NCBI RefSeq assembly: GCF_900107705.1
Contig: NZ_FNRE01000019.1
Span: 1-50,075, forward strand
Direction: 5' to 3'
Length of the DNA: 50,075 nt
Origin: Prevotella sp. tc2-28
Lineage (GTDB): Bacteria; Bacteroidota; Bacteroidia; Bacteroidales; Bacteroidaceae
The notes below the pieces were generated by a model. It saw only the letters and a program-made list of their open reading frames with translations. It searched no databases and had not been told where the DNA came from. Of this stretch, positions 34,400-41,518 are shown piece by piece. Made by a program: the position numbers and the translations under genes. The stretch's first letter is position 1. Each line of letters opens with the position of its first letter.

Positions 34400-35814
34400 A
34401 ATCCCATTTGTTTGAATTCTTCGTATTGAACCTGATATCCGTTAAATACGTTGATGTCAACAGGGCCATTTATTCCCTCAACTCTTCCATCGGCAGACAG
34501 TTGCCAATAGACGAGCTTTACGTCAGGTCGATATTGTCCGTAGCGGGCTATCCATACATTATATTTTTGCTTGATGTCCGACGCATTGGCCATGTGCTGC
34601 TTAATAAAGTTCTGGCTGACGTATAGAATCGGTCGCATTCCAGTGCGGCGCTCTACGATACTCATAAATGTGCGAATGCGTTCCATGAGGACATCGTCGC
34701 CACCGATTTTCTTGATTTGTCCGTCGGTTGGTTCTACGTCCATAACAGGAGGGAAGTCTCCTTTACGGAAAAGCGTATGATTAACGAAATAATTAGCTTG
34801 TGCTGTGGCCGACGACTTCAGTGAGAAGAAATGATAGGCACCCACCCGGATACCCTGCTTCTTGGCATTTATGTAGTCGCTCAGGAAATAGCGATTACGA
34901 ATGGTCGTTCCCTCTGTCGACTTGATGTATACGAAGGATACAGGGAATGTCTGTCCTCCGGCATTGTGGCGTGTTCCTAATGATGTTATACGTACTTTAT
35001 GCCAGTCAATAGCATAGCGCTTTCTGCCTTTCTCGTGCTGATGCCGCGAAACATCGATTCCATAGATGCGCTCTGCAGTGTATTTCATGCGCTCACCTAA
35101 GAAACGACCGGCTTTCCATTCTCCGACTTGTATAGAATGGCTGGGCGATGAATGAAAACCGAAGCCGTGAGGCTTGTTGTCAGACCAGAATCCTTCGTGG
35201 TATTCCCCGTTGTTAGCTTCATAGGTTCCTTGCCCTCTTGCTTGTAACAGCGTGTCCATTTGACCTCTATAGATACCTTTGGAGTCTATGCGGATGGCGG
35301 AAACGACAGTGTCAGCTTTAAAGAAGGCGGAAACGACGCGTCCCTGCAAGTCGCAAACTATAGCTTTGCCTGTTAGCGGAGAAAGGTAGAAATGTCCTGC
35401 TCGCCAATAGCCATAAGGCAATTTTACAGCTATGTATGGTCGTTTTTTTGCTGGAATATGCACCGTTTTGCTTTTGACTCGCTGCTGAGCAGAGTCTTCA
35501 TATACTTTTGACAGATAGGATACCTTGTCCAAGAGATAAGTCCGGTAGCGGGCAACCTGGTTATATCCCTCGTCCGTTACGTTATGCACCTTGAAATAAT
35601 AGTTCATTTCGTTTAGCTGCTCCTTTGCCTGACGGATGAGTTGAAGGGTAGAGTCAGGCGACAGGGGTCGTGTGTAACGTATCTCTACCTTGTCTGGGAT
35701 ACAAGGATGCGTCGACGGACGATAGGGCGTCAACGGACAAAGTGGGTTTATAAGAACGGCGAAAGCCAACACTAAGATGTTGGCGATGGTAGCCGTGCTG
35801 GGTGTCTTTTTCAT
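34390..35814 (-). CDS. GH25 lysozyme with N-terminal MORN-like repeat
   Basis: This is a 474-residue envelope protein. A hydrophobic segment at residues 9-25 is a signal anchor or uncleaved signal. The central part has a MORN-like motif (GEYHEGFWSDNKPHGFG) at about 205-230. The GH25 muramidase domain occupies about 250-470, with the catalytic-type DVS in YGIDVSRHQ near 255 and DVEPT near 358. It would cleave peptidoglycan between MurNAc and GlcNAc. The ATG at 35814 overlaps the nudC stop codon by four bases and gives the anchor segment. Last gene of an operon with a 5'-nucleotidase and nudC. Confidence 0.88.
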   Translation of the reverse strand: MKKTPSTATIANILVLAFAVLINPLCPLTPYRPSTHPCIPDKVEIRYTRPLSPDSTLQLIRQAKEQLNEMNYYFKVHNVTDEGYNQVARYRTYLLDKVSYLSKVYEDSAQQRVKSKTVHIPAKKRPYIAVKLPYGYWRAGHFYLSPLTGKAIVCDLQGRVVSAFFKADTVVSAIRIDSKGIYRGQMDTLLQARGQGTYEANNGEYHEGFWSDNKPHGFGFHSSPSHSIQVGEWKAGRFLGERMKYTAERIYGIDVSRHQHEKGRKRYAIDWHKVRITSLGTRHNAGGQTFPVSFVYIKSTEGTTIRNRYFLSDYINAKKQGIRVGAYHFFSLKSSATAQANYFVNHTLFRKGDFPPVMDVEPTDGQIKKIGGDDVLMERIRTFMSIVERRTGMRPILYVSQNFIKQHMANASDIKQKYNVWIARYGQYRPDVKLVYWQLSADGRVEGINGPVDINVFNGYQVQYEEFKQMGFYK

Positions 35815-36569
35815 GAGGCATTCTCCTTTTCCTCTTCTTCCATCCAAGCGTCTATCAGATGGCGGGCGATGCTGAGTTTTTCAGGGATGTGGGGTAGGTG
35901 GTCTTTGTCAAACCAGGCTCCTTTTGATAGCTCGGTACGTTGCAGATGAATCTTTCCGCTGTCGTAGTCTGCAGTGAATCCGACCATCAGTCCGCAAGGA
36001 TATGGCCACGGCTGTGAACCGAAATAGCGTAGGTTGGTGATGTGAAGCCCTGTTTCTTCCATGACCTCGCGGTACACTGCTTCTTCCAAGGTCTCACCAG
36101 TTTCCACGAAACCGGCAACTAGTCCATAGTGGTCGTCACGGAAATTATTGGCGTGAACCAGCAGTATCTCGTGCTCCTTGCGTATGAGCACGATAATGGC
36201 TGTGGCCAGTTGGGGCCATATCTCCTTGCCGCATTGTTCGCATTTCTTTGAGATGGCTGTGTCGAAGCGCATGAGCCCACCGCAGACACCGCAGTATTTG
36301 GTGTTCTGGTTCCAGTATAGTAGTTCATGGCACTTGCCGGCTTTCAGATAGTCTTCTTGTGTCAGTTTATAGTAGCTTTGCCGCAGGGGACACATCTCGT
36401 AGTGCTCTGAGGTCGCTAATGGTTGGTCAATGCGATAGGCTTTTGCCCCATCGATATCCATGACACTCGTCCAGGGTTTGATTTCCACTGGTGGTTCTGT
36501 AGGTATCCGATAGGTGTTGCCTTCTTTTGCAAGTACCAGGTCGCTCTGGCAAAAAACATAGTATTTCAT
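35811..36569 (-). CDS. nudC: NADH pyrophosphatase / NAD-capped RNA hydrolase NudC
   Basis: This is a 252-residue Nudix hydrolase that splits NAD(H) to NMN(H) and AMP and can remove NAD caps from RNA. A zinc ribbon (CGVCGG and CEQCGKEIWPQ) lies near residues 96-120. The Nudix box GFVETGETLEEAVYREVMEETG is near 150, and the NADH-specific SQPWPYP follows. The ATG at 36569 is chosen because the upstream extension lies in the end of the 5'-nucleotidase gene. It is flanked in the operon by a 5'-nucleotidase that can use AMP or NMN, which makes an NAD-salvage theme plausible. Confidence 0.95.
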   Translation of the reverse strand: MKYYVFCQSDLVLAKEGNTYRIPTEPPVEIKPWTSVMDIDGAKAYRIDQPLATSEHYEMCPLRQSYYKLTQEDYLKAGKCHELLYWNQNTKYCGVCGGLMRFDTAISKKCEQCGKEIWPQLATAIIVLIRKEHEILLVHANNFRDDHYGLVAGFVETGETLEEAVYREVMEETGLHITNLRYFGSQPWPYPCGLMVGFTADYDSGKIHLQRTELSKGAWFDKDHLPHIPEKLSIARHLIDAWMEEEEKENAS

Positions 36570-36583
36570 GTTTTTATCTGAGG

Positions 36584-38317
36584 CTATTTGTTGTGTTGGG
36601 GGAAAAGGTATTGACGGTCTCTTTCGATGGCTGGCTTTGTCCATGATTCAGGTATGAAGCGCCAGTTGTTCAGTGCTTTTGCCTTTACTTTGCCATCGTG
36701 GATAATCTTTTGTGTTAAATAGTAACGCTGGTCATGTTCGCTCATCCATTCAATGCGGTCTGGAATGGAATCCATGGGAATGCCTGCTCCTCGTGTCAGG
36801 AGTTCGCCTCCACCGTTGCCCCGGTAGCTGTTCATGGCAACGCGGTACCATGCGGACTCGTCAAAGGGTCGCCCGTCAGTAAAACGCAGGATGTTTACTT
36901 TCTGTCCGTCAGGCTTGGTGACATCCACTTCGTAGTCGATGCCGGCAGCAGAGTCGAAATTGAAGGTCAGGAACTTAAAGCCCATTCGTTGCTTGTCATT
37001 CCATGTGCGGTCGGTGAGCAACATGATGTGGTCCTCAGGACTTTTCATGGTGTTTACCCACTGGTCGTAGCTCATTTCCAGGAGTTGACGTATTTCCCGT
37101 CCTGTCATCCGCAATACGTAAATCTGGTTCTCAAAGCGGTATAGCTTAAACATATCACTCATATATACCGGACCAGCCTTGATTTCGGTGTCAAATACCA
37201 GTGGTGCATTTAGTGACACGTCGGCATGCGTCTCTTCTAACTGCAACTGGTGAATGTAATCCGTAAATGGTGCAGAGCCAAAGAAGGCATCGCGCGACCG
37301 GATGGGTGTCAAGAATGTGCCAATTTGTCGCTCTACATATTGCTTGATGCTGTCTGTCTGTGGCTGGAAGTGGTTTACGAAGTCCTGGTCGATGGTTTCT
37401 TTCGTCATGTCAGGCAGTTGTCCTTGCTTCTTCGAAACGGTCCACCTGCCATCCTTTTGGGTACATTCTAGGGTGGCTTCTGCTACCTTCATCGCGTTGC
37501 ATGACGGGTCAAGGCAGAGCACACCGTTAGGCAGTTGGACATTACGCTCAGTATGGTCGTGTCCGAAGAAGATGACGTCGAATCCATCCACCTGCTCGGC
37601 AACCTTCTTGGTGGCGTCTTCGTCGTAGTGCATCGTGGCGATACCGCCATCCCATCCGCTATGAAACAAGCCGACGATAATATCGGCCTTCTCAGATTCT
37701 TTCAAATGCTTTACCCATTTCTTGGCGCAAGAGATCATTTCTTCGAAGCGTAATCCGCTCCAAAGGCTTTGGTGCAGCCAGTTGGGAATAGCCGGTGTAA
37801 GCATACCGAGAATGGCCACCTTGACACCCTCGCGCTCAATTATTAGGTAGGGTTTGACATAGGGCTTTCCCGACTGGACGTCAATTATGTTGGCTCCAAG
37901 AGTGGGGCAGTTCAGTTCGCGAATCCATTTGTCGTAGACGGCATGTCCTGTCTCTACATCGTGATTTCCAAATGTCTGTGCATCATACTTTAGGTAGTTG
38001 ATAACCTCTGCCGCTACGTTGGGCAGGTCTGTCTTAACATAATTCGTATAATAGCATGTTGGCTGTCCCTGTAGTATATCTCCGTTCTCCAGCAGTATGA
38101 GGTTCTTTCCGTATTGTTGACGTTGTCTTTTCAAATAAGTGCTAACGCGAGCCATAGTGCCCTGCATGGGTGTGCGCTCTATGAAGTCGTAGGGGAAGAA
38201 AGCCCCGTGTACGTCGCTGGTTTCTACCAGTTGTAGGGTGACGGTCTTGTATTTCTTGGCCATTGTCATGGTTGTCATGCACAAAAGTGCGAAAAAGATG
38301 GTCGTTGTTTTTTTCAT
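36584..38317 (-). CDS. 5'-nucleotidase / UDP-sugar hydrolase, periplasmic metallophosphatase
   Basis: This is a 577-residue secreted enzyme with a signal peptide of about 20 residues. The metallophosphatase domain has the metal ligands in TSDVHGAFF, NGDILQGQP, FGNHDVETG and FGHDHTERN. The C-terminal 5_nucleotid_C domain begins at about residue 330 and contains TGREIRQLLEMS and SYRGNGGGELL. It would release phosphate from nucleotides or UDP-sugars in the periplasm. The ATG at 38317 lies five bases after a -7 element, so the transcript is expected to be leaderless. First gene of the operon with nudC and GH25. Confidence 0.9.
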   Translation of the reverse strand: MKKTTTIFFALLCMTTMTMAKKYKTVTLQLVETSDVHGAFFPYDFIERTPMQGTMARVSTYLKRQRQQYGKNLILLENGDILQGQPTCYYTNYVKTDLPNVAAEVINYLKYDAQTFGNHDVETGHAVYDKWIRELNCPTLGANIIDVQSGKPYVKPYLIIEREGVKVAILGMLTPAIPNWLHQSLWSGLRFEEMISCAKKWVKHLKESEKADIIVGLFHSGWDGGIATMHYDEDATKKVAEQVDGFDVIFFGHDHTERNVQLPNGVLCLDPSCNAMKVAEATLECTQKDGRWTVSKKQGQLPDMTKETIDQDFVNHFQPQTDSIKQYVERQIGTFLTPIRSRDAFFGSAPFTDYIHQLQLEETHADVSLNAPLVFDTEIKAGPVYMSDMFKLYRFENQIYVLRMTGREIRQLLEMSYDQWVNTMKSPEDHIMLLTDRTWNDKQRMGFKFLTFNFDSAAGIDYEVDVTKPDGQKVNILRFTDGRPFDESAWYRVAMNSYRGNGGGELLTRGAGIPMDSIPDRIEWMSEHDQRYYLTQKIIHDGKVKAKALNNWRFIPESWTKPAIERDRQYLFPQHNK

Positions 38318-38322
38318 AGGCG

Positions 38323-38354
38323 CAAAGGTAATGAAAAAAAGTGAGTCGTGCAAA
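38323..38354 (-). promoter_or_regulatory. promoter of the 5'-nucleotidase operon
   Basis: On the minus strand TTTG (38351-38354), 20 bases, TACCTTTG (38323-38330) is an exact fit. Five bases follow before the ATG, leaving no room for a ribosome-binding site. Confidence 0.8.
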
Positions 38355-38412
38355 TTGTTGGTATGATTTTTGCTGGAAAAGTAATAGAAGATAAAAATTA
38401 GGAGGATTAGAT

Positions 38413-39060
38413 ATGGCATTTATTGATTATTACAAGATTCTAGGCGTCGACAAGACGATAGCGCAGAAGGATGTTAAGCGTGCCTATTTGAAGCGCGCCA
38501 AGCAGTTCCATCCCGACTTGCATCCTGATGACCCGAAGGCCAAGGCCAAGTTCCAGGCTCTGACGGAAGCCTATGATGTGATAGGTGATCCGGAGAAGCG
38601 TGCCAAGTATGATAAATACGGGGAACAATGGAAACAGGCTGAGGCTTATGAGCGTTCTGGTGCAGGTGGGTTCGGAGGCTTTGGCGGTGGCGGTGGCGCT
38701 GGCGACTTTGGCGGCTTTGACTTTTCTCAGTTTACGGGGGGTGGTAACTTCTCGTCGTTCTTCCAAGACTTGTTTGGTGGCGGCGGTGGAAGTCCGTTCC
38801 GCTCGCAACCGCATGACACGGAAGCCAATATTACCATAGATATGTATACGGCCCTCTTGGGTGGCGATGTGGTGGTGACTACTGGAACAGGAGGACGGTT
38901 GAAGTTGAAGGTAAAGCCTGAAACGCAACCTGGCACGAAGGTACGACTGCGTGGCAAGGGTAGGGAAGGACGAGACCTGATTTTGACTTATCAAGTGAAG
39001 CTCCCCACCAGGTTGTCTGAACATCAGCGCCAGTTGTTACGAGAAATGCGGCAGGGCTAA
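38413..39060 (+). CDS. short J-domain co-chaperone (CbpA-like)
   Basis: This is a 215-residue DnaJ-type co-chaperone. The J domain occupies residues 4-70 with the DnaK-contacting HPD motif in FHPDLHPDD. A Gly/Phe-rich stretch lies at about 83-125. One beta-sandwich substrate domain follows (ITIDMYTALLGGDVVV, VKPETQPGTKVRLRGKG). There is no zinc finger, and the second C-terminal domain of CbpA (usual length about 300) is missing. A strong AGGAGG ribosome site precedes the ATG. The gene ends with a four-base tail-to-tail overlap with kdsB. Confidence 0.9.
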   Translation: MAFIDYYKILGVDKTIAQKDVKRAYLKRAKQFHPDLHPDDPKAKAKFQALTEAYDVIGDPEKRAKYDKYGEQWKQAEAYERSGAGGFGGFGGGGGAGDFGGFDFSQFTGGGNFSSFFQDLFGGGGGSPFRSQPHDTEANITIDMYTALLGGDVVVTTGTGGRLKLKVKPETQPGTKVRLRGKGREGRDLILTYQVKLPTRLSEHQRQLLREMRQG

Positions 39061-39803
39061 AACCTACCGCATTTTATGAATTCCTCGGCCCGACGCAGGT
39101 CCTCAGGGGTATCTATACCTACTGTTTCTACATCTGTCAGTCCCACGCGAATGCGGTAGCCGTTTTCCAGCCATCGCAACTGTTCCAGACTTTCTGCCAT
39201 CTCCAACGGAGACTGTGGCAGCTGGGTTATCTGGCGTAGGACGTCACGTCGGTAAGCATAGAGTCCGAGGTGTTTCAAGAAGGGGAAATGTTGTAGCCAT
39301 TCAGCCTGTTCCTTGCCACGAATATATGGGATGACAGAGCGGCTGAAATAGAGAGCGAAGCCGTTCTTGTCCGTCACGATTTTGGGTGAGTTGGGGTTGG
39401 TTGCAGCTTCGATACTTTCAAATTTCTTTCCCAGTGTACCTATTTGAGTCTCAGAGTTTTCAAACAGACTCTTTAAAGTTTCTATTTGCGACTTCTGAAT
39501 GAACGGTTCGTCGCCTTGGATGTTGATGATGACATCTGCCTGCGTGCCTATTTTTTCAGCAGCCTCTTCGATGCGGTCCGTACCGCTTTTGTGGTCCTGA
39601 CGAGTCATGACAACTCGTCCACCAAACTCCTCAACGGCCTTGAAGATGCGCTCGTCGTCGGTGGCGACATAAGCCTCCTCCAGGACAGCGGCAGCCTGTT
39701 CGTAAACTCGCTGGATGACGGTGCGTCCTCCCAGCATGGCTAATGGCTTGCCCGGGAAGCGTGTAGAGGCATAGCGGGCAGGTATGATTCCTATAAATTT
39801 CAT
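39057..39803 (-). CDS. kdsB: 3-deoxy-manno-octulosonate cytidylyltransferase
   Basis: This is a 248-residue enzyme that activates Kdo as CMP-Kdo for lipid A-core synthesis. The N-terminus GIIPARYASTRFPGKPL is diagnostic. Further blocks are VVMTRQDHKSGTDRIEE, NIQGDEPFI and YAYRRDVL. Length is that of the family (about 250). A -7 element lies 24 bases upstream, in the gap shared with the divergent MORN gene. It fits the LPS-related genes lptE and lptG elsewhere in the window. Confidence 0.97.
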   Translation of the reverse strand: MKFIGIIPARYASTRFPGKPLAMLGGRTVIQRVYEQAAAVLEEAYVATDDERIFKAVEEFGGRVVMTRQDHKSGTDRIEEAAEKIGTQADVIINIQGDEPFIQKSQIETLKSLFENSETQIGTLGKKFESIEAATNPNSPKIVTDKNGFALYFSRSVIPYIRGKEQAEWLQHFPFLKHLGLYAYRRDVLRQITQLPQSPLEMAESLEQLRWLENGYRIRVGLTDVETVGIDTPEDLRRAEEFIKCGRF

Positions 39804-39826
39804 TTGTATATTTCTTTAATGTGCTG

Positions 39827-39834
39827 CAAAGTTA
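39827..39834 (-). promoter_or_regulatory. -7 element of kdsB
   Basis: The minus strand reads TAACTTTG, about 23 bases before the kdsB ATG. It is divergent from, and close to, the promoter at 39854-39885. Confidence 0.55.
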
Positions 39835-39853
39835 GTGAATATTTTTTAAAACA

Positions 39854-39885
39854 CTTGGTTGTCTCGTATTTTTTTTCTACCTTTG
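39854..39885 (+). promoter_or_regulatory. promoter of the MORN-repeat gene
   Basis: CTTG (39854-39857), 20 bases and TACCTTTG (39878-39885) fit the consensus. The leader to the ATG at 39911 is about 20 bases. Confidence 0.75.
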
Positions 39886-39910
39886 TCAAGTTAAAAATCA
39901 AAACGAAGTA

Positions 39911-41032
39911 ATGAAGATTCGAAATATACTCCTAAATATATTAATAGGTACGGCATTAACCGCCTCTGCTCAAAAGATAACACTTGGCTCGTGTGTGACC
40001 AAGGATGGAGGAGAATACAAGGGCGAGATGCAGTCCGGAAAGCCCCAGGGAAAAGGTAAGACAACGTGGAAAAACGGCAACGTTTATGAAGGCGAGTACG
40101 AGAAAGGCAAGCGCCAAGGCTATGGTGTCTATACCTTTACCGATGGTGAGAAGTATGAGGGACAGTGGTTCCAGGATCAGCAGCACGGACAGGGAACCTA
40201 TTATTTTTCCAATAATAATAAATATGTAGGATTGTGGTATCGTGACTATCAGCAAGGTCATGGTGTCATGTACTATTATAATGGCGATGTCTACACCGGC
40301 GAATGGAAGCAGGACAAGCGCCATGGTGTCGGTCGCTATGCTTTTAAGGGAGGCGCCTGGTATGAAGGCGACTGGGCAAATGACCAGAAGAACGGCAAAG
40401 GTACCTACGACTGGGCTGATGGCTCGTCCTATGAAGGGCAGTGGAAAGATAATCTCCGTTTCGGCAAGGGCACGTTCCGTTATGCCTCTGGCGATGTGTA
40501 TATTGGTCAGTGGGCTCGTGATGTGCAGAACGGTAAGGGCATCTATAAGTTCCAGAATGGCGATGTCTACGAAGGCGATTATGTGGATGGCGAACGAACC
40601 GGACAGGGCTTGTTCCGCTATGCCAATGGTGACAAGTACACCGGTCAGTTCTACAAGGGCGACAAGCAAGGCCAGGGCATGCTGGTCTGGAAGAATGGCA
40701 ATACCTATCAAGGTGAGTGGAAACAAGACAAGCCCAATGGGCGTGGCAAGCTGACCATGAAGAATGGCGATGTCTTTGAAGGACAGTTCCTTAATGGACA
40801 GATACATGGCGAGGGCATTGCCCGCTATGCTGACGGTTCCAAGTTTAAAGGACATTTCAAACATGGCAAGCGTCATGGACCAGCCATAGAAGAGGACAAA
40901 GATGGTAACCGTTTCGAGGGAAGCTATGAAGAAGACCGACGAGATGGCCGCTTCATAGAGAAAGACCGTAACGGCAAGATTACTGCAGAAGGCACCTACA
41001 GCCGAGGACGCAGGACATTAGACAGGAACTAA
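39911..41032 (+). CDS. secreted MORN-repeat protein
   Basis: This is a 373-residue protein made almost wholly of MORN repeats. A signal peptide of about 20 residues ends at ASA. From about residue 33 there are some 13 repeats of about 23 residues with the pattern YEGxWxxGxxxGxGxxxxxxG (for example YEGEYEKGKRQGYG, YTGEWKQDKRHGVG). The last repeats are less regular and Arg/Lys-rich. MORN arrays form long beta-hairpin ribbons that bind membranes or proteins. The gene may head a transcript that runs on to yhcH and glgB, but that is not certain. Confidence 0.88.
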   Translation: MKIRNILLNILIGTALTASAQKITLGSCVTKDGGEYKGEMQSGKPQGKGKTTWKNGNVYEGEYEKGKRQGYGVYTFTDGEKYEGQWFQDQQHGQGTYYFSNNNKYVGLWYRDYQQGHGVMYYYNGDVYTGEWKQDKRHGVGRYAFKGGAWYEGDWANDQKNGKGTYDWADGSSYEGQWKDNLRFGKGTFRYASGDVYIGQWARDVQNGKGIYKFQNGDVYEGDYVDGERTGQGLFRYANGDKYTGQFYKGDKQGQGMLVWKNGNTYQGEWKQDKPNGRGKLTMKNGDVFEGQFLNGQIHGEGIARYADGSKFKGHFKHGKRHGPAIEEDKDGNRFEGSYEEDRRDGRFIEKDRNGKITAEGTYSRGRRTLDRN

Positions 41033-41066
41033 TAATGGTATCAATATTTAAAACAACAAAAGCATT

Positions 41067-41513
41067 ATGATTATCGACAAACTTGAAAATCTGAAGATGT
41101 ATGAGTCGGTGAACCCCTTGTTCGCCAAAGTAGTTGAGTTTCTGCAGCAGAACGATTTGAATGCGTTGGAGGCAGGAAAACATGAGATTGTCGGAAAGGA
41201 CCTTTTCGTGAATATCCAGATGGCGAAGGGAAAGACCCCCGATGAGGCCGTCATTGAGACGCACGACAAGATGATTGACATCCAGATTCCCCTTACCGCT
41301 GCTGAGACCTTCGGCTACACCCAACGTGACCAGTTGCCTAAGGCTGAGTACAACGCCGAGAAGGACATCACCAAGATTCCCAATCTGGCAGCCGACAGCT
41401 ATGTTACTTGTCAGCCAGGCATGATGGCTATCTTCTTCCCGCAAGACGGACATGCTCCTTGCATTGCCGGTGTTCCCGAACTGAAAAAAGCAATATTTAA
41501 GGTAAAAGCGTAA
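41067..41513 (+). CDS. YhcH/YjgK/YiaL family protein
   Basis: This is a 148-residue cupin-like protein of the YhcH/YjgK/YiaL family (EbgC-like), often linked to sugar or sialic-acid catabolism, possibly as an anomerase or isomerase. Visible blocks are GKHEIVGKDLFVNIQMA, ETHDKMIDIQIPL, AIFFPQDGHAPCIA and PELKKAIFKVK, including the conserved His and Glu residues of the metal site. It is located between the MORN gene and glgB, six bases before the latter. Confidence 0.9.
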   Translation: MIIDKLENLKMYESVNPLFAKVVEFLQQNDLNALEAGKHEIVGKDLFVNIQMAKGKTPDEAVIETHDKMIDIQIPLTAAETFGYTQRDQLPKAEYNAEKDITKIPNLAADSYVTCQPGMMAIFFPQDGHAPCIAGVPELKKAIFKVKA

Positions 41514-41518
41514 ATCCT

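Noticed and set aside
39956..40876. 306-residue open frame on the minus strand
   Set aside because: It is the antisense shadow of the MORN repeat gene; the repetitive codons keep it open. The plus strand has the signal peptide, promoter and MORN motifs.
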